Translations under genes and position numbers: made by a program
Part shown: piece by piece, positions 37,401-49,839 of the stretch
How the letters are laid out: the number at the start of each line of letters is the position of its first letter
Position numbering within the stretch: the first letter of the stretch is position 1
Origin: Conchocele bisecta
Lineage: Eukaryota > Mollusca > Bivalvia > Lucinida > Thyasiridae
Reading direction: 5' to 3'
NCBI GenBank assembly: GCA_029237695.1
Contig: CM055268.1
Span: 57,125,131-57,189,130 of the forward strand
Length of the DNA stretch: 64,000 bases
Notes under the pieces: generated by a model
Seen by the model: the letters and a program-made list of their open reading frames with translations, nothing else
Databases searched by the model: none
Told to the model about the DNA's origin: nothing

Positions 37401-38375
37401 AGGAAGACATGTGCTCGGCGAACACACTTTGCTGGGACGGTTGTGGAATCGTCCCGCATCAGTTTGAAAATATTGAAGTATACCGCGAAACACAGTTTCT
37501 TTGAAAGGACATTTGTAAATTCTCATCTGTGTTCAGTTGTAATTCCAATACTTCATGAAGTCCGTCTCCGTATATCTTACTGGCATTTATTATGGAATGT
37601 ATTCGCGCAGGTTCAGTATTAGTTGAGCACGGGTCACTTTGTTAACATTCTTCGCCATATCGAAACTTGAATGTACGTACATCCTTCAGACATGATTAAA
37701 TTTCATGTAGCATAGTTCCTGATGCTATAGTTCAGCGTCAGTGTATGTGTCTCATGGAAGGAGATATGTTACATGTATCATAACACATAATTAAGGTGGC
37801 CATCTTGGATGTCTAAATGTGCAGGAATCTGTTACACATGCCATGCTTCTATACACCAGTTACGTTGTTTCAATCATGAAACCGAAACCGTGTGAAACAT
37901 TAAATTGTGTCATATTATTATTAGCATCCGTCCACAGGGAAACGTGATTGTTTTATTGTATAGGTGTCTTTCTGTTTAAGGGACATACAATCAGGCTTAC
38001 TAAGTATTTACATAAAATTATGCAAATGAAACGTTGTATCAATTCATATGCCATTTTATCTAGTATATCAATTTTTCACAATGTTGTATGTATATGGCGG
38101 CCATCTTAGATTTCAAATATGCTTGAATGTATTTTAAATGCAGAACAAGTGTCATTATATACACTCACATATGAAAGTGCAACATTATTTAGCACTTATT
38201 GTTCGTTTTCTGCAAACTAAAATATGATTTCTCAATTTTATTGATATATGGCGGCCATCTTGGATTTCTCAAAATGCCCAAGGGTAACAACTCCACATCA
38301 CCTGGAATATTATTACACACGCATTAACCAACAATAATCAGCAAATAAAAAAACTTTAACCGAGAATTTTGGGTC
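34490..38375. mobile_element. Candidate DNA transposon with inverted ends
   Basis: The left end (34490-34615) holds AAAATTCTCGGTTAAAGTTT, GCTGATTATTGTTGGT and TTCAAGATGGCCGC. The right end (38250-38375) holds inverted matches: GGCGGCCATCTTGGATTTCT, ACCAACAATAATCAGC and ACTTTAACCGAGAATTTT. Between them is a decayed minus-strand gene of a transposon-linked type. The inverted ends could be true terminal repeats of one roughly 3.9-kb element. They could also be two independent repeat insertions in opposite orientation; indels in the arms leave this open. Confidence 0.45.
35716..36853 (-). pseudogene. Decayed transposon-linked protein with PIN/FEN-nuclease-like motifs
   Basis: Pieces in several frames lie in order on the minus strand. 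36461-36853 has SDIYLVFARYGESS and LPPQKVVLTVTKNKAQLIEL. About 36344-36440 has IVADDTDIFILLLHFH. 36131-36343 has LPHLLSMHGLTRCDTVACFF followed by IGK. 35716-36066 has LPPTNAAYSKNVKRAHLQVC then IWRHSL, ending IRCSC. The acidic DDTD and the H-x-LT-x-CDT-x3-F-x-IGK patterns are those of a large uncharacterised protein family found in repeat DNA of bivalves and corals, with likely PIN/FEN nuclease relationship. That family usually ends in a cysteine-rich tail, of which only RCSC remains. At least three frame changes show that it is dead. Confidence 0.6.
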
Positions 38376-39461
38376 ACCCCCTGATTCCTCCAGACTATTG
38401 TGGCCAGATGGGATAACTGTGTATTCCGGTTTCATTCCACCTTAAATAACCTACATAAGACTCCATCTGCGCCGACGAGAATCTCGCTACAAATGTTATC
38501 GCTCTTGTTTGTTATCGTTGTAAAATAAATAAAGAATAAACGAAATAGTACCATTATGCTTACATACTACTGAAAAGTGTGATGTGTGATCGAACACCTC
38601 GGTTGTATGGTCGTTTATTTTTGTATATAAGGGCATAAATTATTCATATATAATCATTTGTAATATGCAGAGTTGTATAAACATAATCAACATAACCACT
38701 ACGCTTACATGCTCCCTTAAACGCAACCGAAAGCAGACCTCTATCTGAACTACTCTGAAAACAAATGTAGAATTCTACAACGCGTATCCAACGCTATACT
38801 AATATATTTTGAGCTACAATTTAAAACACATGGCTACAAATATGACTGCTTATTGCAGTAACGCAACGATTTCAAGCATCAAAATCCGATGTGACGTTGT
38901 TAAATTGAAGCGTAACTTTGCGACGTCATTTTCAGGCTTTCATGATGTTTTCATTAACCCTTACACCGCAAACTTAATTTTTGTCGTCTGCTGTTTATTT
39001 TCTACTTTCCATTTTTATCATCAAAAACCTGCTTTGAAAGCACATTAGAATAATTTACAACATGCTTTGACAGCACTTGGAAATGATTCTGAAGTGCTGT
39101 CAAACCATGTTTTTATTGAGAAATAAGGTAAGATATAAAAGCAACAGCAAACGACAATTGTTGTGAGTAGCGGTCTAAGGGTTAAGGCTGGTTTTCATAG
39201 ACCGCAGCCCATTTGTTTGTATGTGTTTCCCCAAATAAATGTTGTCCGAATATTTAGGGTTATTACGGTACATCACTCTTTGTTTTCAAAATGGCTTGAA
39301 CACTTTGAGAGCAATAACAGTAGACTTATACATTGTGGTTAAAAACTGGACAACATTTGGTAAAGATGAAAATATTAGGGTTGGCAGCAAATTTGTAGGT
39401 AGGGCCAGGTTGGCTGGACTACAACGTGTCCCAATGTCAGAGAAGGCAAAAGTCCACCTAC
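38376..39461. other. Intron start of the helicase with repeat fragments
   Basis: 38995-39200 matches 11950-12140 (TTTTTATCATCAAAAACCTG, GATATAAAAGCAACAGC). 39220-39275 matches the repeat also present at 23246 and 27216. No additional exon is seen before exon A. Confidence 0.5.
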
Positions 39462-39599
39462 TTGCCACCAGGTCCACAGACTTATTGGACGGCCCACAGA
39501 ACAGGACCTGTTTTCTTGGCTTGTCCTGTTTCGCGAAGTTGCTGTTTATCTTGTCAAACAAGTAGAGCAGCTTGATTCCAGTGTACGTCTTACCAGTTC
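39462..39599 (-). CDS. HELZ2-like: HELZ2-like helicase, P-loop exon (exon A)
   Basis: This internal exon of 138 bp has phase 1 at both ends (two bases, 45 codons, one base). On the minus strand it follows GATATTTTACAG and starts GA ACT GGT AAG ACG. It encodes TGKTYTGIKLLYLFDKINSN and later KQVLFCGPSNKSVDLVA. TGKT is the second half of Walker A (motif I), which binds ATP phosphate and Mg; VLFCGPSNKSVDL is motif Ia. The first half, LIQGPPG, is seen only in the donor-type array at 61428-63191, so the intron splits a Gly codon of the P-loop. The exon ends GTG GCA A before the donor GTAGGT, and the leftover A pairs with AG of exon B. Its acceptor and first 34 bp are the parent of the 54-bp satellite that begins immediately upstream. 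Confidence 0.95.
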
Positions 39600-39603
39600 C
39601 TGT

Positions 39604-41065
39604 AAAATATCACAGAACTAGCAGCTTGATTCCCGAATACGTCTTACCAGTCCCTGTAAAATATCACAGAACTAGCAGCTTGATTCCCGTGTACGTCTTA
39701 CCAGTCCCTGTAAAATATCACAGAACTAGCAGCCTGATTCCCGTGTACGTCTTACCAATCCCTGTAAAATATCACAGATGTAGCAGCTTGATTCCCGTGT
39801 ACGTCTTACCAGTCCCTGTAAAATATCATAGAACTAGAAGCTTGATTCCCGAATACGTCTTACCAGTCCCTGTAAAATATCACAGAACTAACAGCTGTAT
39901 TCCTGTGTATGTCTTACCAGTCCCTGTACAATATCACAGAAATAGCAGCTTGATTCCCGTGTACGTCTTACCAGTTCCTGTAAAATATCAAAGAACTAGC
40001 AGCTTGATTCCCGAATACGTCTTACCAGTCCCTGTAATATATCACAGAACTAGCAGCTTGATTCCCGTGTACGTCTTACCAGTCCCCGTAAAATATCACA
40101 GAACTAGCAGCTTGATTCCCGTGTACGTCTTACCAGTCCCTGTAAAATATCACAGATGTAGCAGCTTGATTCCCGTGTACGTCTTACCAGTCCCTGTAAA
40201 ATATCATATAACTAGCAGCTTGATTCCCCTGTATGTCTTACCAGGCCTTGTAAAATATCACATAACTAGCAGCTTGATTCCCGTGTACGTCTTACCAGTC
40301 CCTGTAAAATATCACAGAACTAGCAGCTTGATTCCCCTGTACGTCTTACCAGTCCCTGTAAAATATCATAGAACTAGCAGCTTGATTCCCGTGTACGTCT
40401 TACCAGTCCCTGTAAAATGTCATAGAACTAGAAGCTTGATTCCCGTGTACGTCTTACCAGTCCCTGTAAAATATCACAGAACTAGCAGCTTGATTCCCCT
40501 GTATGTCTTACCAGTCCTTGTAAAATATTACATAACTAGCAGCTTGATTCCCGTGTACGTCTTACCAGTCCCTGTAAAATATCACAGATGTAGCAGCTTG
40601 ATTCCCGTGTACGTCTTACCAGTCCCTGTAAAATATCATATAACTAGCAGCTTGATTCCCCTGTATGTCTTACCAGGCCTTGTAAAATATCACATAACTA
40701 GCAGCTTGATTCCCGTGTACGTCTTACCAGTCCCTGTAAAATATCACAGAACTAGCAGCTTGATTCCCCTGTACGTCTTACCAGTCCCTGTAAAATATCA
40801 TAGAACTAGCAGCTTGATTCCCGTGTACGTCTTACCAGTCCCTGTAAAATATCATAGAACTAGAAGCTTGATTCCCGTGTACGTCTTACCAGTCCATGTA
40901 AAATATCACAGAACTAGCAGCTTGATTCCCCTGTATGTCTTACCAGTCCTCGTAAAATATTACATAACTAGCAGCTTGATTCCCGTGTACGTCTTACCAG
41001 TCCCTGTAAAATATCACAGAACTAGCAGCTTGAATTCCCCTGTACGTCTTACCCAGTCCGTGTAA
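39604..41065 (-). repeat. Exon-proximal 27 units with an 8-unit higher-order repeat
   Basis: These units have almost no indels, so the antisense frame stays open for 497 residues. An 8-unit (432-bp) higher-order period is visible: the variant with CTTACCAGGCCTTG at about 40240 returns at about 40672 with the same order of neighbouring variants between. Local unequal exchange is the simplest cause. Confidence 0.85.
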
Positions 41066-42640
41066 AAATCATAGATCTAGAAGCTTGATTCCTTCCCCGT
41101 GTACGTCTTACCAGTCCCGGTAAAATATCACAGAACTAGCAGCTTGATTCCCGTGTACGTCTTACCAGTCCGTGTAAAATATCTTAGAACTAGAAGCTTG
41201 ATTCCCGTGTACGTCTTACCAGTCCCTGTAAAATATCACAGAACTAGCAGCTGATTCCGTGTAATGTCTTACCATCCCTGTCGAAATATCACAGATCTTA
41301 GCAGCTTGATGCCCGTGTACGTCTTACCAGTCCCTGTAAAATATCACAGAACTAGCAGCTTGATTCCCGTGTACGTCTTACCAGTCCCTGTACAATATCA
41401 CAGACTAAGCAGCTTGATTCCTCCCGTGTAACGTCTTACCAGTCCCTGTAAAATATCATAGAACTAGAAGCTTAATTCCAGTGTAAGTATTACCAGCCCG
41501 TCCCTGTAAAATATCATAGAACGAGCAGCTTGATTCCCGTGTACGTCTTAACAGTCCCTGTAAAATACAGAGAACTACAGCTTGATTCGCAGTACGTCTA
41601 ACCAGGACCCTTTAAAATATCATAGAACGAAGCAGCTTGATTCCGTGTACGTCTTACCAATCCCTGTAAAAATATCACAGAACTAGCAGCTTATTCATGT
41701 ACGTCCTTACCAGTCCCTGTAAAATATCACAGATCTAGCAGCTTGATGCCCGTGTACGTCTTACCAGTGCCTGTAAAATATCACAGAACTAGCAGCTTGA
41801 TTCCCGTGTACGTCTTAACCAGTCCCTAAAAATATCACAGAACTAGCAGCATAATCCCGATTCCCGTGTACGTTCTACCAAGATCCTGTAAAATAAAATA
41901 ACTCAGCAGCAACTACCAGCCCATCTGATTCCCGTGTACGTCTTACCAGTCCCTGTAAAATATCACAGAACTAGCGCAGCCTTGATTCCCGTGCGTCTTA
42001 CCATTTCCCTGACCTTTACCAGTTCCCTGTAAAATACACAGAACTAGCAGCTTGATTCCCGTGTACGTCTTACCACCATTCCCTGTAAAATAACCATCTA
42101 CATCAGCAGCTATATTCCCATGTACGAACTAAGCCATCCAGTAAAATATTCACAGAACTAACAGCTTGATTTCCTTGTACGTCATACCAGTCCCCTGTAA
42201 AATATCACAGATAACTAGCAGCTTGTTTCCCGTGCACGTCTTACCAGTCCTGTAAAATATCACAGAACTAGCGATTGATTCCCGTGTAGTTTACCAATCC
42301 CTGTAAAATATACAGATTCTGCAGCTAGATTCCCAGTACGTACTTACCAGTCCCTGTAAAATATCACAGAACTACAGGCTTGATTTCTTGTAGTCTTACA
42401 GTCCCTGGAAAATTTCACCGACTAGCAGCTGATACCCGTGTACGTTCTTTCCAGTCCTTGTAAAATATCACAGAACTAGCAGTTTGATTCCCGTGTACGT
42501 TCTTACCCGTCCCGTAAAATTATCACTTGGACTGCGCTTGATTCCCGTGTACGTCTTACCAGTCCCTGTAAAATATAGAACTAGAAAGCTTAATTCCAGT
42601 GTAATTATTACCAGGCCCCGGCCCTGTAAAAGTATGATAG
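41066..42640 (-). repeat. Indel-rich part of the 54-bp array
   Basis: The units are still recognisable but carry frequent single-base gains, losses and homopolymer changes, for example GTGTAATGTCTTACC and TGACCTTTACCAGTTCC. No long frame survives. 43880-44910 is similar. Either an old, decaying part of the array or poorly polished assembly would look like this. Confidence 0.75.
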
Positions 42641-45600
42641 AACGAGCAGCTTGATTCCCGTGTACGTCTTACCAGTCCCTGTAAAATATCAGAGAACTAG
42701 CAGCTTGATTCGCATGTACGTCTTACCAGTCCCTGTAAAATATCATAGAACGAGCAGCTTGATTCCCGTGTACGTCTTACCAATCCCTGTAAAATATCAC
42801 AGAACTAGCAGCTTATTCTTGTGTACGTCTTACCAGTCCCTGTAAAATATCACAGAACTAGCAGCTTGATTCCCGTGTACGTCCTACCAGTCCCTGTAAA
42901 ATATCACAGAACTAGCATATTGATTCCTGTGTATGTCTTAGCAGTTCCTGTAAAATATCACAGAACCAGCATCTTATTCTTGTGTACGTCTTACCAATCC
43001 CTGTAAAATATCACAGAACTAGCAGCTTGATTCCCGTGTACTTCTTACCAATCCTTGTAAAATATCACAGAACCAGCAGCTTATCCTTGTGTACGTCTTA
43101 CCAATCCCTGTAAAATATCACATAACTAGCAGCTTGATTCCCGTGTACGTCTTACCAATACCTGTAAAATATCACAGAATTAGCAGCTTATTATTGTGTA
43201 CGTCTTACCAATCCCTGTAAAATATCACAGAACTAGTAGCTCGATTCCGATGTACGTCTTACCAGTCCCAGTAAAATATCACAGAACTAGCAGCTTGATT
43301 CCCGTGTATGTCTTACCAGTCCCTGTTAAAATAAAATACAGACAACTAGCAGCTTGATTCCCGTGTACGTCTTACCAGTCCCTGTAAAATATCACAGAAC
43401 TAGCAGCTTGATTCCCGTGTAATGTCTTACCAGTCCCTGTAAAATATCACAGAACTATCAGCTTGATTCCCGTGTACGTCTAACCAGTCCCTGTAAAATA
43501 TAACAGAACTAGCAGCTTTTTCTTGTGTACGTCTTACCAATCCCTGTAAAATATCACAGAACTAGCAGCTTGATTCCCGTGTACGTCTTACCAGTCCGTG
43601 TAAAATATCTTAGAACTAGAAGCTTGATTCCCGTGTACGTCTTACCAGTCCCTATAAAATATCACAGAACTAGCAGCTTGATTCCTGTGTATGTCTTACC
43701 AGTCCCTGTCAAATATCACAGATCTAGCAGCTTGATGCCCGTGTAAGTCTTACCAGTGCCTGTAAAATATCACAGAACTAGCAGCTTGATTCCCGTGTAC
43801 GTCTTACCAGTCCCTGTAAAGTATCACAGAACTAGCAGCTTGATTCCCGTGTACGTCTTACCAGTCCTTGTAAAAATAATACACAGAACTAGCAGCTTGA
43901 TTCCGTGTACGTCTTACAGTCCTGTAAAAATATCACATAACTGCAGCTGATTCCCCGTGCACGTTTCTTACCAGTCCCTGTTAAAATAAAATATCACAGA
44001 GAAACTAGCAGCTGATTCCCATTGTACGTCTTTCCATCCCTGTAAAATATCACAGAATCTAGCCAGCTAGAATTCCAGGTACCCGTCCTACAGTACATGT
44101 AAAATTTCACAGAAAATTTACTAACAGCTTGATTCCCAATGTACGTCTTACCAGTTCCCATGTAAAATATCACAGAAACTAGCAGCTTGATTCCCTCGTG
44201 TAACGTCTTACCAGTCCTGTAAAAATATCACTGAACTAGCAGCTTGATTCCCTGTACGTCTTACCAGTCCCTGTAAAATATCACAGACTAGCAGCTTGAT
44301 TCCCCGTGTACGTCTTACCAGTCCCTGTAAAATATCATAGAACTAGAAGCTTAATTCCAGTGTAGTATTCAGCCCGTCCCTGTAAAATATCATAGAACGA
44401 GCAGCTTGATTCCCGTGTACGTCTTACCAGTCCTGTAAAATATCACAGAACTAACAGCTGATTTCTTGAAGTCTTTACCAGTCCCGTAAAAAATATCGAC
44501 TAAGCTTGATTCCCCTGTTAACTCTTACCAAATCCCTGTAAAATATCAGACTAGCAAGCTTTTTTTTGTGTAGTCTTACCAGCGTAAAATATTCACGAAC
44601 TAGCAGCTTGATTCCCTGTACGTCTACCAGTCCCTGTAAAATATCACAGAACTAGCAGCTTGATTCCCATGTACGTCTTACCAAGTCCCTGTAAAATATC
44701 ACAGAACTCAAGCTGATTCCCGTGTACTCTAACCAGTCTGTAAATATTCACAGAACAGCAGCTTCTTGTGTATCTACCATCTGTAAAATATCACAATTAG
44801 CCAGCTTGTCCCGTGTAAAAGTCTTACCAGTCGTGTAAAAGAACTAGAACAGAAGCTTGATTCCCGTGTACGTCTTACCAGTCCCTGTAAAAATATCACA
44901 GAATCTAGCAGCTTGATTCCCGTGTATGTCTTACCAGTCCCTGTCAAATATCACAGATCTAGCAGTTTGATGCCCGTGTACGTCTTACCAGTCCCTGTAA
45001 AATATCACAGAACTAGCAGCTTGATTCCCGTGTACGTCTTACCAGTCCTTGTAAAATATCACAGAACTAGCAGCTTGATTCCCGTGTACGTCTTACCAGT
45101 CCCTGTAAAATATCACATAACTAGCAGCTTGATCCCGTGCACGTCTTACCAGTCCCTGTAAAATATCACAGAACTAGCAGCTTGATTCCCATGTACGTCT
45201 TACCAATCCCTGTAAAATATCACAGAACTAGCAGCTAGATTCCCGTGTACGTCCTACCAGTCCCTGTAAAATATCACAGAACTAGCATATTGATTCCTGT
45301 GTATGTCTTAGCAGTTCCTGTAAAATATCACAGAACCAGCATCTTATTCTTGTGTACGTCTTACCAATCCCTGTAAAATATCACAGAACTAGCAGCTTGA
45401 TTCACGTGTACTTCTTACCAATCCCTGTAAAATATCACAGAAACAGCAGCTTATCCTTGTGTACGTCTTACCAATCCCTGTAAAATATCACATAACTAGC
45501 AGCTTGATTCCCGTGTACGTCTTACCAATACCTGTAAAATATCACAGAATTAGCAGCTTATTATTGTGTACGTCTTACCAATCCCTTTAAAATATCACAG

Positions 45601-47560
45601 AACTAGTAGCTTGATTCCGATGTACGTCTTACCAGTCCCTGTAGAATATCACAGAACTAGCAGCTTGATTCCCGTGTACGTCTTACCAGTCCCTGTAAAA
45701 TATCACAGAACTAGCAGCTTGATTCCCGTGTACGTCTTACCAGTCCCTGTAAAATATCACAGAACTATCAGCTTGATTCCCGTGTACGTCTAACCAGTCC
45801 CTGTAAAATATCACAGAACTAGCAGCTTTTTCTTGTGTACGTCTTACCAATCCCTGTAAAATATCACAGAACTAGCAGCTTGATTCCCGTGTACGTCTTA
45901 CCAGTCCGTGTAAAATATCTTAGAACTAGAAGCTTGATTCCCGTGTACGTCTTACCAGTCCCTGTAAAATATCACAGAACTAGCAGCTTGATTCCCGTGT
46001 ATGTCTTACCAGTACCTGTCAAATATCACAGATCTAGCAGTTTGATGCCCGTGTACGTCTTACCAGTGCCTGTAAAATATCACAGAACTAGCAGCTTGAT
46101 TCCCGTGTACGTCTTACCAGTCCCTGTAAAATATCACAGAACTAGCAGCTTGATTCCCGTGTACGTCTTACCAGTCCTTGTAAAATATCACAGAACTAGC
46201 AGCTTGATTCCCGTGTACGTCTTACCAGTCCCTGTAAAATATCACATAACTAGCAGCTTGATTCCCGTGCACGTCTTACCAGTCCCTGTAAAATATCACA
46301 GAACTAGCAGCTTGATTCCCGTGTACGTCTTACCAATCCCTGTAAAATATCACAGATCTAGCAGCTAGATTCCCATGTACGTCTTACCAGTCCCTGTAAA
46401 ATATCACAGAACTAACAGCTTGATTTCCCTGTACGTCTTACCAGTCCCTGTAAAATATCACAGAACTAGCAGCTTGATTCCCGTGTACGTCTTACCAGTC
46501 CTTGTAAAATATCACAGAACTAGCAGCTTGATTTCCGTGTACGTCTTACCAGTCCCTGTAAAATATCACAGGACTAGCAGCTTGATTCTCGTGTACGTCT
46601 TACCAGTCCCTGTAAAATATCATAGAACTAGAAGCTTAATTCCAGTGTAAGTATTACCAGCCCGTCCCTGTAAAATATCATAGAACGAGCAGCTTGATTC
46701 CCGTGTACGTCTTACCAGTCCCTGTAAAATATCAGAGAACTAACAGCTTGATTCGCATGTACGTCTTACCAGTCCCTGTAAAATATCATAGAACGAGCAG
46801 CTTGATTCCCGTGTACGTCTTACCAATCCCTGTAAAATATCACAGAACTAGCAGCTTATTCTTGTGTACGTCTTACCAGTCCCTGTAAAATATCACAGAA
46901 CTAGCAGCTTGATTCCCGTGTACATCCTACCAGTCCCTGTAAAATATCACAGAACTAGCATATTGATTCCTGTGTACGTCTTAGCAGTTCCTGTAAAATA
47001 TCACAGAACCAGCATCTTATTCTTGTGTACGTCTTACCAATCCCTATAAAATATCACAGAACTAGCAGCTTGATTCACGTGTACTTCTTACCAATCCCTG
47101 TAAAATATCACAGAACCAGCAGCTTATCCTTGTGTACGTCTTACCAATCCCTGTAAAATATCACATAACTAGCAGCTTGATTCCCGTGTACGTCTTACCA
47201 ATACCTGTAAAATATCACAGAATTAGCAGCTTATTATTGTGTACGTCTTACCAATCCCTGTAAAATATCACAGAACTAGTAGCTTGATTCCGATGTACGT
47301 CTTACCAGTCCCTGTAAAATATCACAGAACTAGCAGCTTGATTCCCGTGTATGTCTTACCAGTCCCTGTAAAATATCACAGAACTAGCAGCTTGATTCCC
47401 GTGTACGTCTTACCAGTCCCTGTAAAATATCACAGAACTAGCAGCTTGAATCCCGTGTACGTCTTACCAGTCCCTGTAAAATATCACAGAACTATCAGCT
47501 TGATTCCCGTGTACGTCTAACCAGTCCCTGTAAAATATCACAGAACTAGCAGCTTTTTCT
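42640..47560 (-). repeat. Repeated blocks within the array (2.3 and 4.04 kb offsets)
   Basis: The variant order beginning ATATCAGAGAACTA near 42690 recurs near 46735, offset about 4043 bp. The run containing CTAGCATATTGATTCC appears at about 42913, 45293 and 46965. The run at 43525 recurs at 45835, offset 2310. These indicate successive kilobase-scale duplications of unit blocks. Confidence 0.8.
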
Positions 47561-49839
47561 TGTGTACGTCTTACCAATCCCTGTAAAATATCACAGAACT
47601 AGCAGCTTGATTCTTGTGTACGTCTTACCAGTCCCTGTAAAATATCACAGAACTAGCAGCTTATTCCCGTGTACTTCTTACCAATCCCTGTAAAATATCA
47701 CAGAATTAGCAGCTTGATTCCCGTGTACGTCTTACCAGTCCCTGTAAAATAACACAGAACTATCAGCTTGATTCCCGTGTACGACTAACCTGTCCCTGTA
47801 AAATATCACAGAACTAGCAGCTTTTTCTTGCGTACGTCTTACCAATCCCTGTAAAATATCACAGAACTAGCAGCTTATTATTGTGTACGTCTTACCAGTC
47901 CCTGTAAAATATCACAGAACTAGCAGCTTATTCCCGAGTACTTCTTACCAGTGCCTGTAAAATATCACAGAACTAGCAGCTTGATTCCCGAGTACGTCTT
48001 ACCAGTCCCTGACAAATATCACAGAACTAGCAGCTTGATTCCCGTGTACGTCTTACCAGTCCCTGTAAAATATCACAGACCTAGCAGCTTGATTCCCGTG
48101 TACGTCTTACCAGTCCCTGTAAAATATCATAGAACTAGTAACTTGATTCCCGTGTACGTCTTACCAATCCATGTAAAATATAACAGAACTAGTAGCTTGA
48201 TTCCCGTGTACGTCTTACCAGTCCCTGTAGAATATCACAGAACGAGCAGCCTGATTCCCCTGTACGTCTTACCAGTCCCTGTAAATTATCACAGAACTAG
48301 CAGCTTGATTCCCATGTACGTCTTAGCAGTCCCTGTAAATTATCACAGAACTAGCAGCTTGATTACCGTGTACGTCTTACCAGTCCCTGTAAAATAACAT
48401 AGAACTAGTAGCTTCATTCGCGTGTACGTCTTACCAGTCCCTGTAAAATAACATAGAACTAGTAGCTTGATTCCCATGTACGTCTTACAAGTCCCTGTAA
48501 ATATCATAAAACTATTAGCTTGATTCCCGTATATGTCTTACCAGTCCCTGCAAAATATCATAGAACTAGCAGCTTGTTTATCGTGTATGTCTTACCAGTC
48601 CCTGTACAATATATCACAGAACTAGCAGCTTGATTCCAGTGTACGTCTTACCAGTCCCTGTAAAATATCACAGAACTAGCAGCTTGCTTATCAAGTATGT
48701 CTTACTAGTCCCTGTACAATATATCACAGAACTAGCAGCTTGATTCCAGTGTACATCTTACGAGTCCCTGTAAAATATCACAGAACTAGCAGCTTGATTC
48801 CCGTGTATGTCTTACCAGTCCCTGTAAATTATCACAGAACTAGCAGCTTGATTGCCGTGTACGTCTTAACAATCCCTGTAAAATATCACAGAACTAGCAG
48901 CTTGATTCCCGTGTACGTCTTACCAGTCCCTGTAAAATATCACAGAACTAGCTGCTTGATTCCCATGTACGTCTTAACAGTCCCTGTAAATTATCACAGA
49001 ACTAGCAGCATGATTCCCGTGTACGCCTTACCAGTCCCTGTAAAATATCATACAACTAGCAGCTTGATCCCGTGCACGTCTTACCAGTCCCTGTAAAATA
49101 TCACAGAACTAGCAGCTTGATTCCCATGTACGTCTTACCAATCCCTGTAAAATATCACAGAACTAGCAGCTAGATTCCCATGTACGTCTTACCAGTCCCT
49201 GTAAAATATCACAGAAAGAGCAGCTTGATTCCCGTGTACGTCTTACCAGTCCCTGTAAAATATCACAGAACTAGCAGCTTGATTCCCGTGTACGTCTTAC
49301 CAGTCCCTGTAAAATATCATAGAACTAGCAGCTTGATTCTCGTGTACGTTTTTCCAATCCATGTAAACTATCACAGAACTAGCAGCTTGATTCCCGTGTA
49401 CGTCTTACCAGTCCCTGTAGAATATCACAGAAAGAGCAGCTTGAATCCCGTGTACGTCTTACCAGTCCCTGTAAAATATCACAGAACTAGCAGTTTGATT
49501 CCCGTGTACGTCTTACCAGTCCCTGTAAAATATCATAGAACTGCCAGCTTGAATCTCGTGTACGTCTTACCAATCCCTGTAAAATATCACAGAACTAGCA
49601 GCTAGATTCCCATGTACGTCTTACCAGTCCCTGTAAAATATCACAGAACTAGCAGCTAGATTCCACTATACGTCTTAACAGTCATTGTAAATTATCACAG
49701 AACTAGCAGCTTGATTCCCGTGTACGTCTTACCAGTCCCTGTAAAATATCACAGACCTAGCAGCTTGATTCCCGTGTACGTCTTACCAGTCCCTGTAAAA
49801 TATCACAGACCTAGCAGCTTGATTCCTGTGTACGTCTTA

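Noticed and set aside
39255..39275. Telomere-like TTAGGGTTATT, also near 23295 and 27230
   Set aside because: A single TTAGGG in each case, within a dispersed repeat; no tandem telomeric array.
39572..41065. 497-residue plus-strand reading frame of 18-residue repeats (PVYVLPVPVKYHRTSSLI), and similar frames to 61.2 kb
   Set aside because: The frame exists only because 54 is a multiple of three. It lies antisense to the splice-junction unit, has no start context or exon structure, and is broken wherever a unit has an indel.
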